64,000 bases of DNA from Mesaphorura yosii (GCA_009869945.1 WIXG01000031.1:186001-250000), one strand, 5' to 3'; positions 11,523 through 28,786 are shown, counted from the stretch's first letter. Notes: a model not told the origin generated them from the sequence alone. Translations and numbers: made by a program.

Positions 11523-13879
11523 CCTACCCTGCTCTTCTTTCTCACTCGCTTCTTATCTCTTCGGTACTTCATTTGTTCATTTCATACCGGTGAGAAAACT
11601 GGATTCTTTGATTTCTTTGTGAACTCCGTCGCTGAGGCTGAAGAGTAACCGAGTCTTTCTTTCCCTGATGCCCAACCCTGTCGTACTGAAACAACGAATT
11701 TAGGATTACCTCTTTCTTGTTGTCTGAATATGCATGCGATTAAACCACGTACGTAATAGATTTTTGGCACGATTTCAGTGATTTCAGAAACTGTGCTCAT
11801 TCTTTTTGGATTTCAAACGGGACGCCGACAGAAATTACTAAACTGCATATATTAATGCACCTGTTTTATCAGGTTTACAAAGTCAGTCAGTTGATTCACA
11901 TTCGGCAGACAGCGGTTAACAGAAACATTCAAGTGGTTAACAAAAACTATTGATTTGACACATTAACGTGACTGGCTTAAGGCTGGTAACAAATACGAAA
12001 TCCGTAACCGTAATTAGTATACTACACATACAGCAAGCAGTCACAATGGCAGAAAACGATGCATAACCATAAACAATGGCTTCCTGCCCTCCAAGCGCAC
12101 TAAAACACTTGTAACTCGTAATGCTTGCATTACCTAATCTTGCGTGGTATAATCGCGGCATGCAACTGCACCGCATCAGCCATCAGCCTACAGAAATGTC
12201 AATTAGGATGACTTAATTTGTCATAAAATAATTGTTTCACGCCAAAGGGGCCAGTGCCGCAATTCACAAATACAAAATGTCTTAATCTCAATCGTCAATT
12301 GTTACACCTTCATCTCAGTCAAATTAATCACTGGTATTGTCTTCCTACCCAGGCTGCCTACTGCCCACTATATGCGTGCCATCTTGCATAATAATGAGAA
12401 TGATACACACTCTTGCAATTTACAGATGAAAAAGTGAATATTTCATGACTCATTACGAATATTTTATATGTAAAAGGAGATAACATCAAACTGGGTTCAT
12501 GCTGCGCTGCCCGGTACTAAATTGACAATACCAATATCAATAATCCTGTAGCGTAAATTAAGAAGGACTGGCCACTAATTTCAACGATCAACCACACAAA
12601 CCCGGCAACAATGCACACTCAATGGGCTTCCTGTCTCGCTGTCTTGTGTCGTCTGTCAAGAATAAGAGCAGGCAATCAAGCAAAGAACCATTACATTAAT
12701 GCTACAATAATTTATGGCCTTAAGACATTCAGATTCAAGAAACTCACACCACGCGCTGTGCAGTTTCAGGAAGACAACTAGTGCAACTACTCACATGATT
12801 GCTTACTTGTTCCGCTGCTGTTGTAATATCGTAAATTATCGATAATTTATGACAAAAATACTGCAAGAAAGTGAATCTCATTCATTCTGCAATCTTGCAA
12901 TCCTGCTTTAAGCCAGGAGTCCGCTGCTTGATGCGACGGAGGAGCCGCAATTAATAATTGAATAATGCATTCTTGCTTGCGTCTGGTAAGCCACATGTGC
13001 TTGAGTACTGCAGCACAAAGTTAGTTTATTCTGCTCCAATTTACGCTGCTTTATTGTCTCATGATTTGCGACTCATTCGTATTGAATTTACTGACCGTAC
13101 AAAAGCCGCAGCTCGTAGATTCGCAATTCGCTTTTGCATCTGATTCACTCTCGCTTTTGTTGGATGAATGCCAAAAATGCTGCTGCTGCTGAATGACTGT
13201 TGCAACTTCTGCTCCAATTTCGTTCGCATTTGCGTTTGTTTTAATCCAATCATTCATAATGCATGCTTCACGTTTGCAATTCTGCTTGTTTGTTCAGTTG
13301 GAACTAATCTGTCTGTCTGTGTGGTATCGCGCAGCACAAAGTAGCAAGTATCTTTTGATTCTGATGCGTTACGAACCTTTCATTCATTCGATTCAATTGC
13401 ATTGAACTGCAATGAAATCTACCTTCGACCTTCAATTAATGATTTTATACTGTAATTATATGAAGTACGTAATAAGCAAAAGTGCATACACAAAATGCAA
13501 ATTGCATTCTCAGCAATCGGTTTTTATTCGCGTCATGTTTACTATACAGCATTAATGTCATTGTCAATTATATTCACAGACTCGCAGTTGCGAATCTAAT
13601 CAAGCTGACCAACATAGACAAGATGAGCCAATTTAAAACTCAATTCGTATAATTAAATTTAATATCCATCGTTTGGATTTGGTTTGCGGTTAATCTGGCC
13701 CTTCTTAGCTCATATCACAAATAATTTATTTAAAAAGTATAAAAAAATACATCTCGGAATTTGGCATTCGTACAAAATCCCAACGAAGAGACTTCGAAGA
13801 ATTGTGGCGCTTCTCTAAACTAATTTGCGCTTCATTTCTACGTCGCATTTTAGCAGTTAATTAATTATACAGGCTCTGT
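11523..13879. other. Convergent spacer between plus- and minus-strand cuticle genes
   Basis: AT-rich and without convincing genes. It contains a perfect 18-bp palindrome at 12832-12849 with a TATCGATA core. A minus-strand poly(A) signal for the next gene lies at 13725-13730 (read on the minus strand). Confidence 0.6.
12832..12849. promoter_or_regulatory. Perfect 18-bp palindrome with TATCGATA core
   Basis: The sequence reads identically on both strands (TAAATTATCGATAATTTA). TATCGATA matches the Drosophila DRE bound by DREF or BEAF-type insulator proteins. It lies between two convergent cuticle genes, not next to a recognised promoter, so its role is unknown. Confidence 0.35.
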
Positions 13880-16800
13880 TCACCATCCTGACCCATAATA
13901 AGAGTGTGATACTTTGGCGACTCCGGTGTCGAATCCGTAGTTGAATGTCAGCGGATTTTGTTTTGCATTTACAAGTGGAGCTGGAGCTGGCAGGGCTGGA
14001 AGAGGTGCTACTGCTTGCACTGGCGCTGGAGATGGCTGCACGTACTGGAGTACTGGTGCTTCGGCGTACCTCATCACATGCTGGTTCTGAATTACGATGT
14101 CTTCATACTTTACTGGAGTCGGTGAAGGATGGACGGCATGAACAAGAGCAGGTTGTGGAGTCACTGCAACTGCCACTGGCTGTGGTGCCACATATTCTAC
14201 GGGAGCAGGACTCGCCACAATTGACGGCGCTGCATGAACGTTCTTTGCAATGTGGTATTGTTGATGGAAGATTTGAGCCGGCTCATGGTTGTACTGAATC
14301 TTTTGAATTACTGGTGGAGGCTGCGTGGGCTGAATGTAGTGAACCTTTTGAATATTTGGTTGTACATAACTGATCGGCTGAACAATTGGCGCTGGAGCGG
14401 GTGTTGCGAATACTGGCTGCGTGCGGTAGTGGATCTTCCTTATGGGCGGCAGTGGTGACGGTTGTGAGTAGTGGACCTTGTGAACGAGCGGTTGTACCGA
14501 CTGCACGTACTTCACGTGCTGGACGGCCCTGGCCGTCGGCACCGGAGCGGCGAGCGTCTGAACTTGGAGCACGGGTGCAGGTGATGGAGGCACGACCACG
14601 CGTGGAGGCAGGTACTCACCATTCGGGCGCTCCACTTCGAGCTTCTCGACCTGTGGAATACGTACACAAGAATTTACATACACGCGCTGACACCATGTGC
14701 TCATCTTTCAAGGGGAACTTTTGCAGTCTGGTGTGTATAATGCTAAATGACTTCAACTCTTTTAATGACATCAACAGAAACCTACTTGTGGTGTTAAAAT
14801 CTCAAGAACCGGACTCATCAAGTGAGTGTCAATTATGAATTCAGCTTATGCTGTCATGAATTAATGTACTATGTCAAGTTGCGTTTACCTTCGTCACTGC
14901 CGGAGCCGGGTATTCAAGTTTAACCTCTGGCACTGGGTATGCGTAACCGTCCTGCACGGTTTTTGAAGCTCCTCGAATTTCTACCACTGGCGGTCCGTAG
15001 GTCGGGGAAGGGGACGGCGGTGGAATGTACGTGGCTGGAACGGGAGTTGGAGATGGAGGAAGGTATGCAGGCGTCGGTGGAGTAGCTGCAAAGTAAGTTG
15101 GTGTTGGACTCGGTTGTGGTGGCTGGTAAATGGGTGTGCTCACTTCATATGGGATTGGGGTAGGCGCTGGTACGGCGTCGACTGCTGTGAATTGTAGCAG
15201 TTGCTTCGCCGGTTGTAAATGAGCGTAAGAGTGGTAAACCGGCGGTGGTGGTGGCGGAGGGGCAGTCACGTACTGAGGCTGTGCTACTAGTACTTGTGGC
15301 GATTTAATGTATTGCCTCGTCTCCTTCACAGATACGAACGGAGCTGGATAAGCTGCAGCATACTGATTGACCGGAGTGACCAGCTTCGCCCCATAAGCTA
15401 GGGCTGGTGGTCCAGACGGTGGTGGCGCATAAAGCTGCTGATAAGACACGGATGGCACCGAGTGGACCACAGCAGCTGCGGTCGGAGCTGCCAGCAATAC
15501 TTTCTTGATAGGTGGCACGGGATGGCCGTACGAGTAAGTTATTGTTGGCTTGAACCCCCATTCATCCGCCACGTAGGAGACGGTCCTCAGCGCTCCATTG
15601 GGTTCTACCACACTGCGTGAAATCGAAAGTTTAAAAAGCAGGTTATGATTATGATTTGTATTATCACATCACAGGTTGGTGGTCGGAAGAATGGGATCGA
15701 AAGGACAAGTTCGACTGCAAAGATGTTTGGCAGATTAGTCACTCAGCTGTAGAAAGACCGGATTTTACGGATTCAATTGTTTGGGCACCAGACCGGTGGC
15801 ATGCTGCATTCATTTCAAGTGCAAGTCGAGCAGAAAAACAAGTCATCATTGTCTCATTTGTTGCAGACTGCGACCACATCGCAGAAGACAGAAGCTGAAA
15901 ATCCACTTTACAACTGTGAAATTGAAGCTGAAAAGATCGAAGGCATGTAATGACGGAAGAATGACTTTATTAATTTCACTTTTGCTGAAGAAATGAAGGG
16001 TAAACACGACGATCTGTTGCAGTTGGCGAAGACACTTCGTCTTCAACTTCAGCCCATCGTAATCTAAACCAATTTGTACCGGCAATGCTTTCAGTTTTAC
16101 TTCATGTGCACATTTTTCTTACTTACGCAATAAATCATTCGACATTAATTTCCACGATTTTGATATATTTGGAAGTGGCACATTTAGTTCATGTCTCATT
16201 AACCGCGTCCAAAAAGGTCTTCTGTCAATGGAGTTGGTAATGCATTGTTTCAGCCCAGTGCTGCACTTTAATCTTTAAGGATCAGGTTGAAAGTGTAAAA
16301 ATCCGTGCTCGTGTTTGTGGTTCGTGTTCGCCTTTTCCATTTACGGGATTGTGAGGTCTTTACAATGCACCTCGTCTCGACCTGCTCGCGTTTGCCGTTG
16401 CCGGCCGGGGCGCAAACACAGAATTTATGCACTGACTTATCTCATTTGACTTTGATGAACAGATTAGATTCAATTCAGATCAATCTAGAACGCTTTATCC
16501 GCACTGCATTTGGTCATTCTGTGGTTATGTAACTCGGCGGACGGAATACAAAAGAGTCTGAATGTGATATCGATTCAGAAATGCGAGAAAAGGGAAACGA
16601 AAGATGCATTAATCATTCTGGCCTGCTGCGGTCTCAAAAGCTCACGCTGTTGAAACTGCAATTCAGCAAGTCTCCTGTGCACCGTGAAATTATTGTATTT
16701 CGAAATCGGGTCCATTATCACATCGCAGAGTGCACAAAGGAGAATGCATTAAGAGCAGACAGGTACGTTGGTGGTGATGGTGGCAATGACATGACAATTA

Positions 16801-17555
16801 ACATATTCTTATTCCAACGACTCCGCTTTGTGCAGCCCTGCGTCTAATCTCTTTGCGTTAGGTTGGTTTCTCTGATTCTTTTGTTGCCCTGTTACAAATG
16901 CACTTGAGAGTTGAGACTAGACTTTTGCTAGTGGCCGTGAAGTAGCGAAGCGCCCTGAATCACTAAACTCGAAATGGATGCACTGGAGACTCATGTGGAA
17001 TTTGCTGGAGTTCACTAGTCATGAATCAGAAAGATGAATGTACAATGTGCATGTAAATTCTTCACAAGCTGTCACAGTGGAAGCGTCGGAAAGAAAATGT
17101 CCAGTTGCAGTCAAATTCACGTAATTAAAGCGAATGCTGTTAATTTATTTCAATGTAAAGCTGTCAGGAGGTACAATGAATGGCAAACCTGTAAAATCCC
17201 TCAGTGTAATCACCTTTCCTAGTTTCTGCTTTTTCTTGATAATTTGCCTCGGCTGGATCTTGAATTTTTACATGGTATGAATAGTCTGGGTTGGCACCAA
17301 TCACAAATACAAAGTACTGGCTTATGAAAACTAGGAGCGCTAGGCTACATACTAACGGTGGACTTAACATGATTGGGAGACACTGTGGAAGGCAAGCACT
17401 AGTACATAAATATCTGGAAAAGTGAGTTAATCTGAATAAAAATGTAGAGCTCTTGAGATTAAAATGAGAAGTGATTCGTTTCGACTTGATTCTCTTGGTA
17501 ATTATACCTGTCCAACGACCATAAGAAGAAAGGTAGCATTTAAATGGATTGACAT
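13880..17555 (-). CDS. RR-domain cuticle protein with a very long proline-rich tail, 578 residues, 4 exons
   Basis: Exons on the minus strand are 17555-17508, 17382-17189, 15612-14889 and 14650-13880, all in phase. Exon 1 plus the start of exon 2 encode a hydrophobic signal region (LVCSLALLVFISQYFVFVIG). The RR domain is split by a 1576-bp intron (15613-17188): ANPDYSYHVKIQDPAEANYQ and RKGDYTEGFY lie in exon 2, and SVVEPNGALRTVSYVADEWG in exon 3. About 500 residues of Pro/Ala/Val/Tyr-rich sequence follow, with recurring PSPTP-like runs and KVHY/KIHY motifs, ending SHSYYGSGW. The domain marks it as a chitin-associated matrix protein. The tail far exceeds the 100-250 residues usual for the family. 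The 16-residue first exon is predicted from splice phase and is the least certain part. I saw no coding sequence in the large intron. Confidence 0.82.
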
Positions 17556-17739
17556 CAAGGCGTTGTGTATGGTAAAATATTGAAAGTTCAGTTCTACTTG
17601 ATCGCAGTTACACACGTGCAAAGTGGACCTACACAATTATAAAAACCTCCTTACTATACTACTGCCTAATCGCGCTGTATAAATAATTGATCACTGACTA
17701 AGACTATGTGACTAAGAAATGCTTACATAATTCTTGTGT

Positions 17740-18540
17740 TTAATAATGTTGTGCTGGTCGCGATCCAATGTCATGAACATTGTAGGGCTGTTCGTGCTGG
17801 TAGTGATCACCGTGATAGTAATTGACTGGCATCGGACGTGGTGGTGGTGGCCCGTGCATATAAATTGGCTGAGGAGGTGGTGGTCCTGGTCTTGCGTATG
17901 CGGGGAGCTCTTCAATTATCACTGGTGGGTGTTCTCGTCGAGAAGAGGGTAAGATGATGATGTGGTCCTTTTTCTTTGTCTTGTCGAATCCTTTGCTCAA
18001 AGAGAATGAGTCGGAGCCGGCGAGTGCCAGATTTGCATCTGAAAGCAGAACAGATAAAGACGTCGTTATATAGATATTCGGTTGGGGCTCATATCACACG
18101 AAGCAGGATTATAAATCAAATTATATCTTACCTAATCCATCAGTCTTGCCTGTAATATCTGGAACGTGAAGATTCTTCTCCACGGCGAATGAGTTTGCAT
18201 TCGCAGCATCCAACGACGCAGATAATCCTGAAACAATAAAAATCCACCATTGATTACCAGTCTCACACAAACTCTATCGGGAGAACTCTTTAATGTTTGA
18301 AGTATAAGAAATTGTAATTGATTTCAAACAAAACAACTTACCCTTGCCACCTCTTTCGTTGACTGAGTTGGTATTCGCATTCGACGCAGCCGAAGCATCA
18401 GCAGAAGAATCGGAACTTGATGAATCGCTGAACCAACCCAGTGGATCCAGTATTGAATCGATTGGATTTGACGATGACTGGCCAAGGAGAGCGATGAGTG
18501 TCAGTCCCACAAACCAGAACTCTATTTTTGAAGAGCCCAT
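17740..18540 (-). CDS. Unrecognised secreted protein with Ser/Asp-rich and Pro-rich parts, 197 residues, 3 exons
   Basis: Minus-strand exons are 18540-18342, 18227-18132 and 18038-17740, all in phase. The start ATG gives a signal peptide (MGSSKIEFWFVGLTLIALLG). A low-complexity SDSSSSDSSADASAASNANT segment follows, then a middle part with repeated AN/DAN-L-A/S motifs (SLDAANANSFAVEKN, DANLALAGSDSFSLSKG), a Lys patch (DKTKKKD) and a Pro/His/Tyr-rich tail (RPGPPPPQPIYMHGPPPPRP). I do not recognise the family. A TATA box upstream, its position beside cuticle genes and its composition suggest an extracellular matrix or cuticle-associated protein (inference). Confidence 0.78.
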
Positions 18541-18735
18541 GATGACTGTTTCGTCGAGTCTTTCGGTTTCGGATGACCGAACTGACAACTACCGCACTGA
18601 GCAGGTTTAATGTCTAGCTGAGCAACTGGGGTATTCAAAGACGTTAAGTGAAGAGTGACGCTGACGAAACTTCAGTGATCAATTCTGGAGAACTGTGACC
18701 AAGTGACTAAACGCGAGCACGGAGTCTGTGACCTG

Positions 18736-18743
18736 TATTTATA
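18736..18743 (-). promoter_or_regulatory. TATA box of the secreted protein gene at 17740-18540
   Basis: TATAAATA read on the minus strand, about 195 bp before the start codon. An initiator-like TCACTT follows about 30 bp downstream. Confidence 0.6.
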
Positions 18744-21700
18744 GCCTTCGACTGAGTTCAACTCCGAGTTCATGCCTTCTCATGAACTTAATGTTCGTGG
18801 CCTGGACATTTACGTGAAACGCGAAATATTGTAAAAATAACCTTGTTGCTGACTAAGCTGGCAAAGTGCACGGCAGACAGAACTTTGTCGTCGTTTGTTG
18901 AAAATATATTCCCAAACGCCTGGTTCGTAGGTCGTTCAAAATTCAGATAAGATATTTATCGTCTTTCTTTCCTGAATTGTGCGTTGTGCCATACTCATTC
19001 AAAATCCAACTCATACGTGACTTACCAACATTGCGCCGAGGAGCGCAATTGATTCGTCGTTTTTACAGTTCATTTAGGATTGGCTTTGGCTTTCTTCATA
19101 CGCGTTTGGCATTTCAGAATTCCCGTTGCATGTCAATCGATAAGCGAATAATTCTTACGAGCTGTACCGATTGTGTCATTTTATCTTGCTTTGAACTCTG
19201 CTTCTCGACATGTCAATAATGACAGGGCTAATTATTATGTAAACTCTGTACAAAATACAAAAATTTATGCATGTAGAGCAATTCTGACTGGTCTGTCCGC
19301 TTTTGGACTGTCTAATGGCTTCGCTTTGTTCAGTTCCTTTGTGTCTCTTGATTTCGATCATTTTTGTCGCAATCGTTTATGGCAAACATGTTACACACTT
19401 CACTTGAAACTGTTTAGCATGCGTTATCAAACTGGGGCATTGAACGTGCGTTTCCTGACAGCGGGTCAAAAGTCTCGAGCTTGAATTAGAATTCTATGCA
19501 GTTCTTCGATTCTGTATGCTCAGGCGTTTGAGTAAGTCCAGGCTATGTTTGGCTTTGCTGTCTAAAGCCTTCCAACCGAATAAAACATGCTTTGCCAGTC
19601 TCGTCCCACGTTCACACCGCCGAATTGGCAGAAGTTTGTCATCGACCTCCAATTCCCAGCGTCATTTACTTTAATCTCTTCATCAATGACAGCAAGAGCG
19701 ACAGTACCAAACACGATCCATCTCACGATGCATTGTAAAAATCACAATAATCACTATTCAGTCATTGCAGTCTTTTATGACTTTATTCATTTATGTGGCG
19801 ATGTGTAATGAGCAATGAATAACTCTTGACCGCACAGTGCGGAGATTTGTAGTCAATCATCAATCGTATTAGTTTAGCCATGGAAAAGTACCATTAAAAT
19901 CAGTTCATTGCTACTCCAATTCACGACTCCGTAGTCAGTGTCTTATCTTGCTTGCATTTAACTGCTGTCGTTTATTTACATTTTATGTCAAATTTTAATA
20001 TCTTGTCATAAAACGAAGCAAGCAAACAGTATAGTGAAAGGTTGGTCATAATTGAGAATTTACAATTTTCTTGAATTGAGATACGATGTTTATGGGATAC
20101 GCTGCACCCTCGTCATTTGTATTTCGTACTTAATTCGTCCACAACATGTTTGCAATTTGCAATGCGCGGTGACTTGTCGACGAGTAATGCAAGATTCGTG
20201 TCATATTTGCTACACTTTCCCAATCATTAACCTTCAATTTGGCTTATAATCAGCCCATGCATGATTCATGAAAGAGATTACGGCTGCGATTGAATAAAAG
20301 ATCTGGATTTGGATTTGCTCTTATTTATTACGTGCAACGCGTCTCGCTATTAAGGAGAGGATTTATTCGGCAGGTCTACTCGCATTCTTTCATGGGATTA
20401 TTATTTTCAAGTCCAAACCCGCCCAGCGCATAAATAATGTCAAAACTGTGTAAATATAACACACAGCACAGGTTCACTTCACATAATTAGATCAAGTTAC
20501 GCAATGCGCCCAAATTAAAGTATTTGAATGGGTTTCCTTGAAATACAAAAATATGCCGTGCCTTTTATTTCACGAGCACGACAGGACAGGTGAATAAATT
20601 CAAGTCCAAGACTTTTGACCTTGTCTGCATAATCTTAAATTATGAAATATGGCAAAATTCGAAAACGCGAAACACACGCGATCGCGATTAACGAAGGCAA
20701 ATGAATTATTATTGACACATCATTATTTTCAGCAATCTGCATTTCAATACCCAAAATGAAGTTTGTCATTGCACGACGACGGACATGACACGAAATCAAT
20801 AATCGTGCGAGAGCGCTTGCTTGAAGCGAGAATTAATTGGTAAATGCTGTACGACCGACTGCCAGAGCAAGCTCACTTAGCTCACCCATCCCAGAATACC
20901 AGTTGACCACTTTACGATTACACAACGCGTGTGTGGCTTTGGCTGTGTGGCAGCTGAAGTGCAAAGTAATTATCACCATAATCCTACACGTACACATAAA
21001 AGAACAAGATCAAGACATGCGGCTTTGCACCATAAATCGTGTAATATTAAAGGAAGCCGATTTGCATTGCATTCCACTTATTGATACCTGTCGATAGCTC
21101 ATTATGAGTTACGATTACGCATTCAATCAGTCGAGTCACTTTGCTCTGGTTATTTAATAATTGCTCCTGTCGTAGATAAAGTTGTTTTGGTTCATTTTTG
21201 GATATAATTAGTTGTTGGCATTCAGTCAACGCAATACGCAACTCAACAGTAAATTGCACTTTAATGAATTGGTCCATATAAAACAATCAAGATATCGATT
21301 TATGGGGCAATCGGGTGCGTGAATGTGTGATAACTCTCTTAGCTGACGTGCATTGTTACTGCTGCTCAGTAATTGTGGGAAGTAGTCCAAAATTGTATCA
21401 ACTTGCTTAGGTTAGCGTGGGCAATGCTTTTTTGATACAAAGATGGGACCATTGAAACTATCATGGACGCCCGACTTTGTCGTCGGGCTCGGGGCACTCC
21501 ACAGAAGCAGCAAAGCTATTATTAAGTAACTTCTCATATTGTGTCATAAAATTTGAATCCAACTTCATTCGTCTGAATGAAAACTTATTGGAACTGAGTC
21601 GAAAGCTAACAAATTGCAATTATTGATTTCATCCTTTAATGGAGGCGTGCTGAAATCGAAAATTCAAATGCAAAATCTAAAGTAAGATTCAAAAGTGTAC

Positions 21701-21855
21701 TGGCATTAAAGATTTAAGACTAACTATGCACAATCTTAACACTTTGGTAATCCTTGAGAAACCCGGTGCCAGAATTCTTTATTCTCTGGCTCCACTTTGA
21801 ATTTGAGTTGAATTAAGCTAGAGCTATTGATACACAAAAATTGGTACTAATGCTA
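18744..21855. other. Intergenic spacer, about 3.1 kb
   Basis: AT-rich sequence with many short frames on both strands, none with splice support or a recognisable product. The right end should contain the 3' UTR of the minus-strand zinc-finger gene. Confidence 0.6.
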
Positions 21856-26006
<4,151 letters not shown>

Positions 26007-27670
26007 GTTCCTAGTCTAAACTTACTGACGCTTTCATTCAGCAATTTATATTTGATAATCTCAGAACGAAAATCTAGAAATGAATCCAAAACTTCAAGAT
26101 GAGACGTTGGTTTTCTTTCGCGTGGTAAGACCTTCTAGTTTTTAACGTCGGCAAGTGAAAGTATGCAGCGTGTAAGACTGTGTGGTGAGTAAAAGTTTTA
26201 TCGTGGCAGATAACAGATCACCGTGATTGCGACTGGTTTCTGGTATTGTTGCGTTCTGAACTAAGAATAGAATTTACGGGACGAGGAAGCAGCTCGAGCT
26301 GGTCGCAACATTACCGCATTAACGATTACTCCGCCTTCAACATACTCCCCAAATCTAATATGCTATTATTGGATTTAGTTGGTACCTTCACGAATTGTTA
26401 CGATACAAACGGTGTTTATTTCTCATAAACCCTCTTCACATTCGCGATGTACTGACTATGCACCTCTGCACCGTCTCTGCTATGATGTACTCTCGTTCGT
26501 CGTGGTCGTGGTACGAAACCATTTATCTCGGTATCATCCTGCTAAATGCTAAACCTCCTGTCTGTCCCGTATTCGCAATACGCGATAAATCTCGATTGTC
26601 GATTCGATTCCTTCCCTTCTGGTTTGGTGCACTGCAGTAGAAATTGTTCACTTATATTTAGCAATAGCAATATGATGGCATTATTGTAGTTTTGGCCTGC
26701 CCGACACAACACAGCATATTCATCGTGATCTTTGCACGAACTACGAGCACAACCCTTCATCATTTCACTCTCAAGCAGAACCGTCGGCTGACAGCGCTTT
26801 GGTGCCTTCCCATTTTCTCAGGCGAGAGGAGGAGTTGGTTTATGGTGAGCAAATCCCAAGCTCAAAAGTAATGTCCCTCTTTTCAGCAGGTGCACGCAAG
26901 CCTTAACAGAGAGATTATAGAAGCCTTTTGCTAATTAACCCTGAAACGTGTACAAAATATAATCGAAATATGAAAGTTTCTCGACGAGCGATGATTACTG
27001 CCGCTGTAATGGAGACATGCATTAACTCTTCATAATGGACTGGCATTAATGGTGGCATAGATTACGATGCACGACTGCGACTCTGCATTGCAATAATGAT
27101 GTTGAGTGCTGTGCACGGTTGGTGCGGAAATTGGAATAAAACAGAATTTTGCTCTGTCATGCTAAATAATATATATTTATTAAGAAGGGGCATGATATCA
27201 ATATGACTGAGGACTGCGCCGTGCCGCTACGCTAAAGGTGGTAGCATCATGATTCATGAAAGCATCCGGATAAACTTCTTGAGACTGGGAATCAAACCAA
27301 GTTGGCATGATTGAAAGGAATTTAATCTGGCAATTTAGTGCATCCGTGCACCTAATTTTCGAGGGCCACTTTGGAACGCAATCGGGTTCTATTTACCAGG
27401 TTACTTGCTAATTCCTGGAAACTTTTCTGATGCAAACAATTTTCTAAAACACGGCCAGTCAAGCTAACTGGACATGAACGATCTGTCGTGCTAAATAATA
27501 ATAAATTACATTACAATATGCATTGGGTCGGATTTTCACGATGCGGCCACATTTCTGAGTCCGAATAAGGTACAGCGCAAAATTATTTCCTTATGACCAA
27601 AGAACTATCTCATCATATTAACTTCATGCACAGCAACACTTCCAATAAATTCAAACTTACTTCCGTGTAG
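26007..27670. other. Upstream region of the PRDM gene and spacer
   Basis: It should contain the PRDM promoter and leader at its left end. No TATA box at a convincing distance and no recognisable gene was found. Confidence 0.55.
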
Positions 27671-28786
27671 AAAATAGCTTTGGCTGACATGACCCATTAT
27701 TTTAACAGAAGCCTGTTTCGTTGGCACAAATCATCGAGTTCTTCCAACATGACCAACGAAGGCGAGCCGAGCAAAAACGAAGTATCTCCCGTGATGTCTG
27801 TCCTTGAAATTGGGAATTCATTCAGGAAATGGGTCGTCAACACAGAACTATCCTGGTTCCTACTGCTTCACGCCGTGGTTTTGGTCACTATGCTATTTTA
27901 AGTCAACTTCATTGACGGGTCTGTTTGGAAATTCCTATCGTCCGTTGTTGTCTGCATTGTGATGGCAGCGCTGCACTGGTGATTCGTTCCATGGCCACTG
28001 ACTTGGCTACACGCGTCACGACGTGATCATTCGTCATTAACGTCTGATCGAAGACTGTCGAGAAGTCCCGACTCTGGCGACAAATATTTCCCTTCGCACT
28101 TGGCTGATGTCAGAAGTCGTCGTCGCTCGTCCAGTCCGCCTTCGGCAGCTCCAGACTGGTACCAAAATCACCCCAGCCACAAAACAGAAATTCGGAAATA
28201 TCAAGAAAGAGAAATAAACCACCCGACAGTTAACATCGATGTCCATTCCAGACAACAGCCAGTTTCGCATCCTTCGAATGCTCGAATGAAGAGAATTATA
28301 CACTCCTATTGATCCTGTAACTTGGACGGATTGGACCCGCTGGAGGCCGAACAGAGCGTTAAAACGGATGGAAAGGATTCGAGTCGGAGAGGTCCAGATT
28401 CACGTGCGCTTCAGTCTCAAGTTGTTGAAGTATAGGAACAAAAGCGGCAGCGCAGGCCGGTCCTGGACCTAATAAGCGAAGCAGGTAAAAAATTCAGCAG
28501 CACTTTATTGTGCACCCGGGCTATCGTTGCTATTTTGATGTTGACGACAATTGCGTATTTCTTGAACAAAAGAATTACAAATCTTGTAAATGACCAAAGA
28601 ATTGAAGTCATAAATAAAGGCACTTATATCGAAATTCGTTTCAAGGAGATGAACTCTGTGCAAAAACGTGTGACAAAATTGAAATGGAATGGTCAAGTAC
28701 ATCGCATCAGCTCGAAATTGACCAAAGACTCGATCGACGATGGTTCGTACATCGAGTTCAATGTTCAATTTGCAGTTTTTGCATGA
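27671..28786 (+). pseudogene. Stop-interrupted reading frame of an unrecognised membrane protein
   Basis: A single plus-strand frame runs about 371 codons with only four internal stops: TAA 27899-27901, TGA 27980-27982, TGA 28310-28312 and TAG 28433-28435. A random frame of this length would carry about 17. Between stops the composition looks like protein. A Ser-rich N-terminus (MTHYFNRSLFRWHKSSSSS) is followed by two hydrophobic segments (WFLLLHAVVLVTMLF and KFLSSVVVCIVMAALHW), each ending at a stop. Then come a Ser/Arg/Pro-rich region (DVRSRRRSSSPPSAAPDWYQ), a third hydrophobic segment (AIVAILMLTTIAYFL) and a charged C-terminus (YIEIRFKEM). The frame never shifts and no introns fit around the stops. 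Most likely this is a recently inactivated, perhaps retroposed, copy; readthrough is the alternative. Family not recognised. Confidence 0.5.

Noticed and set aside
13945-14838. Plus-strand frames over the proline-rich tail of the minus-strand cuticle gene
   Set aside because: Antisense shadows of proline and valine codons; the minus-strand frame joins the RR domain in phase.
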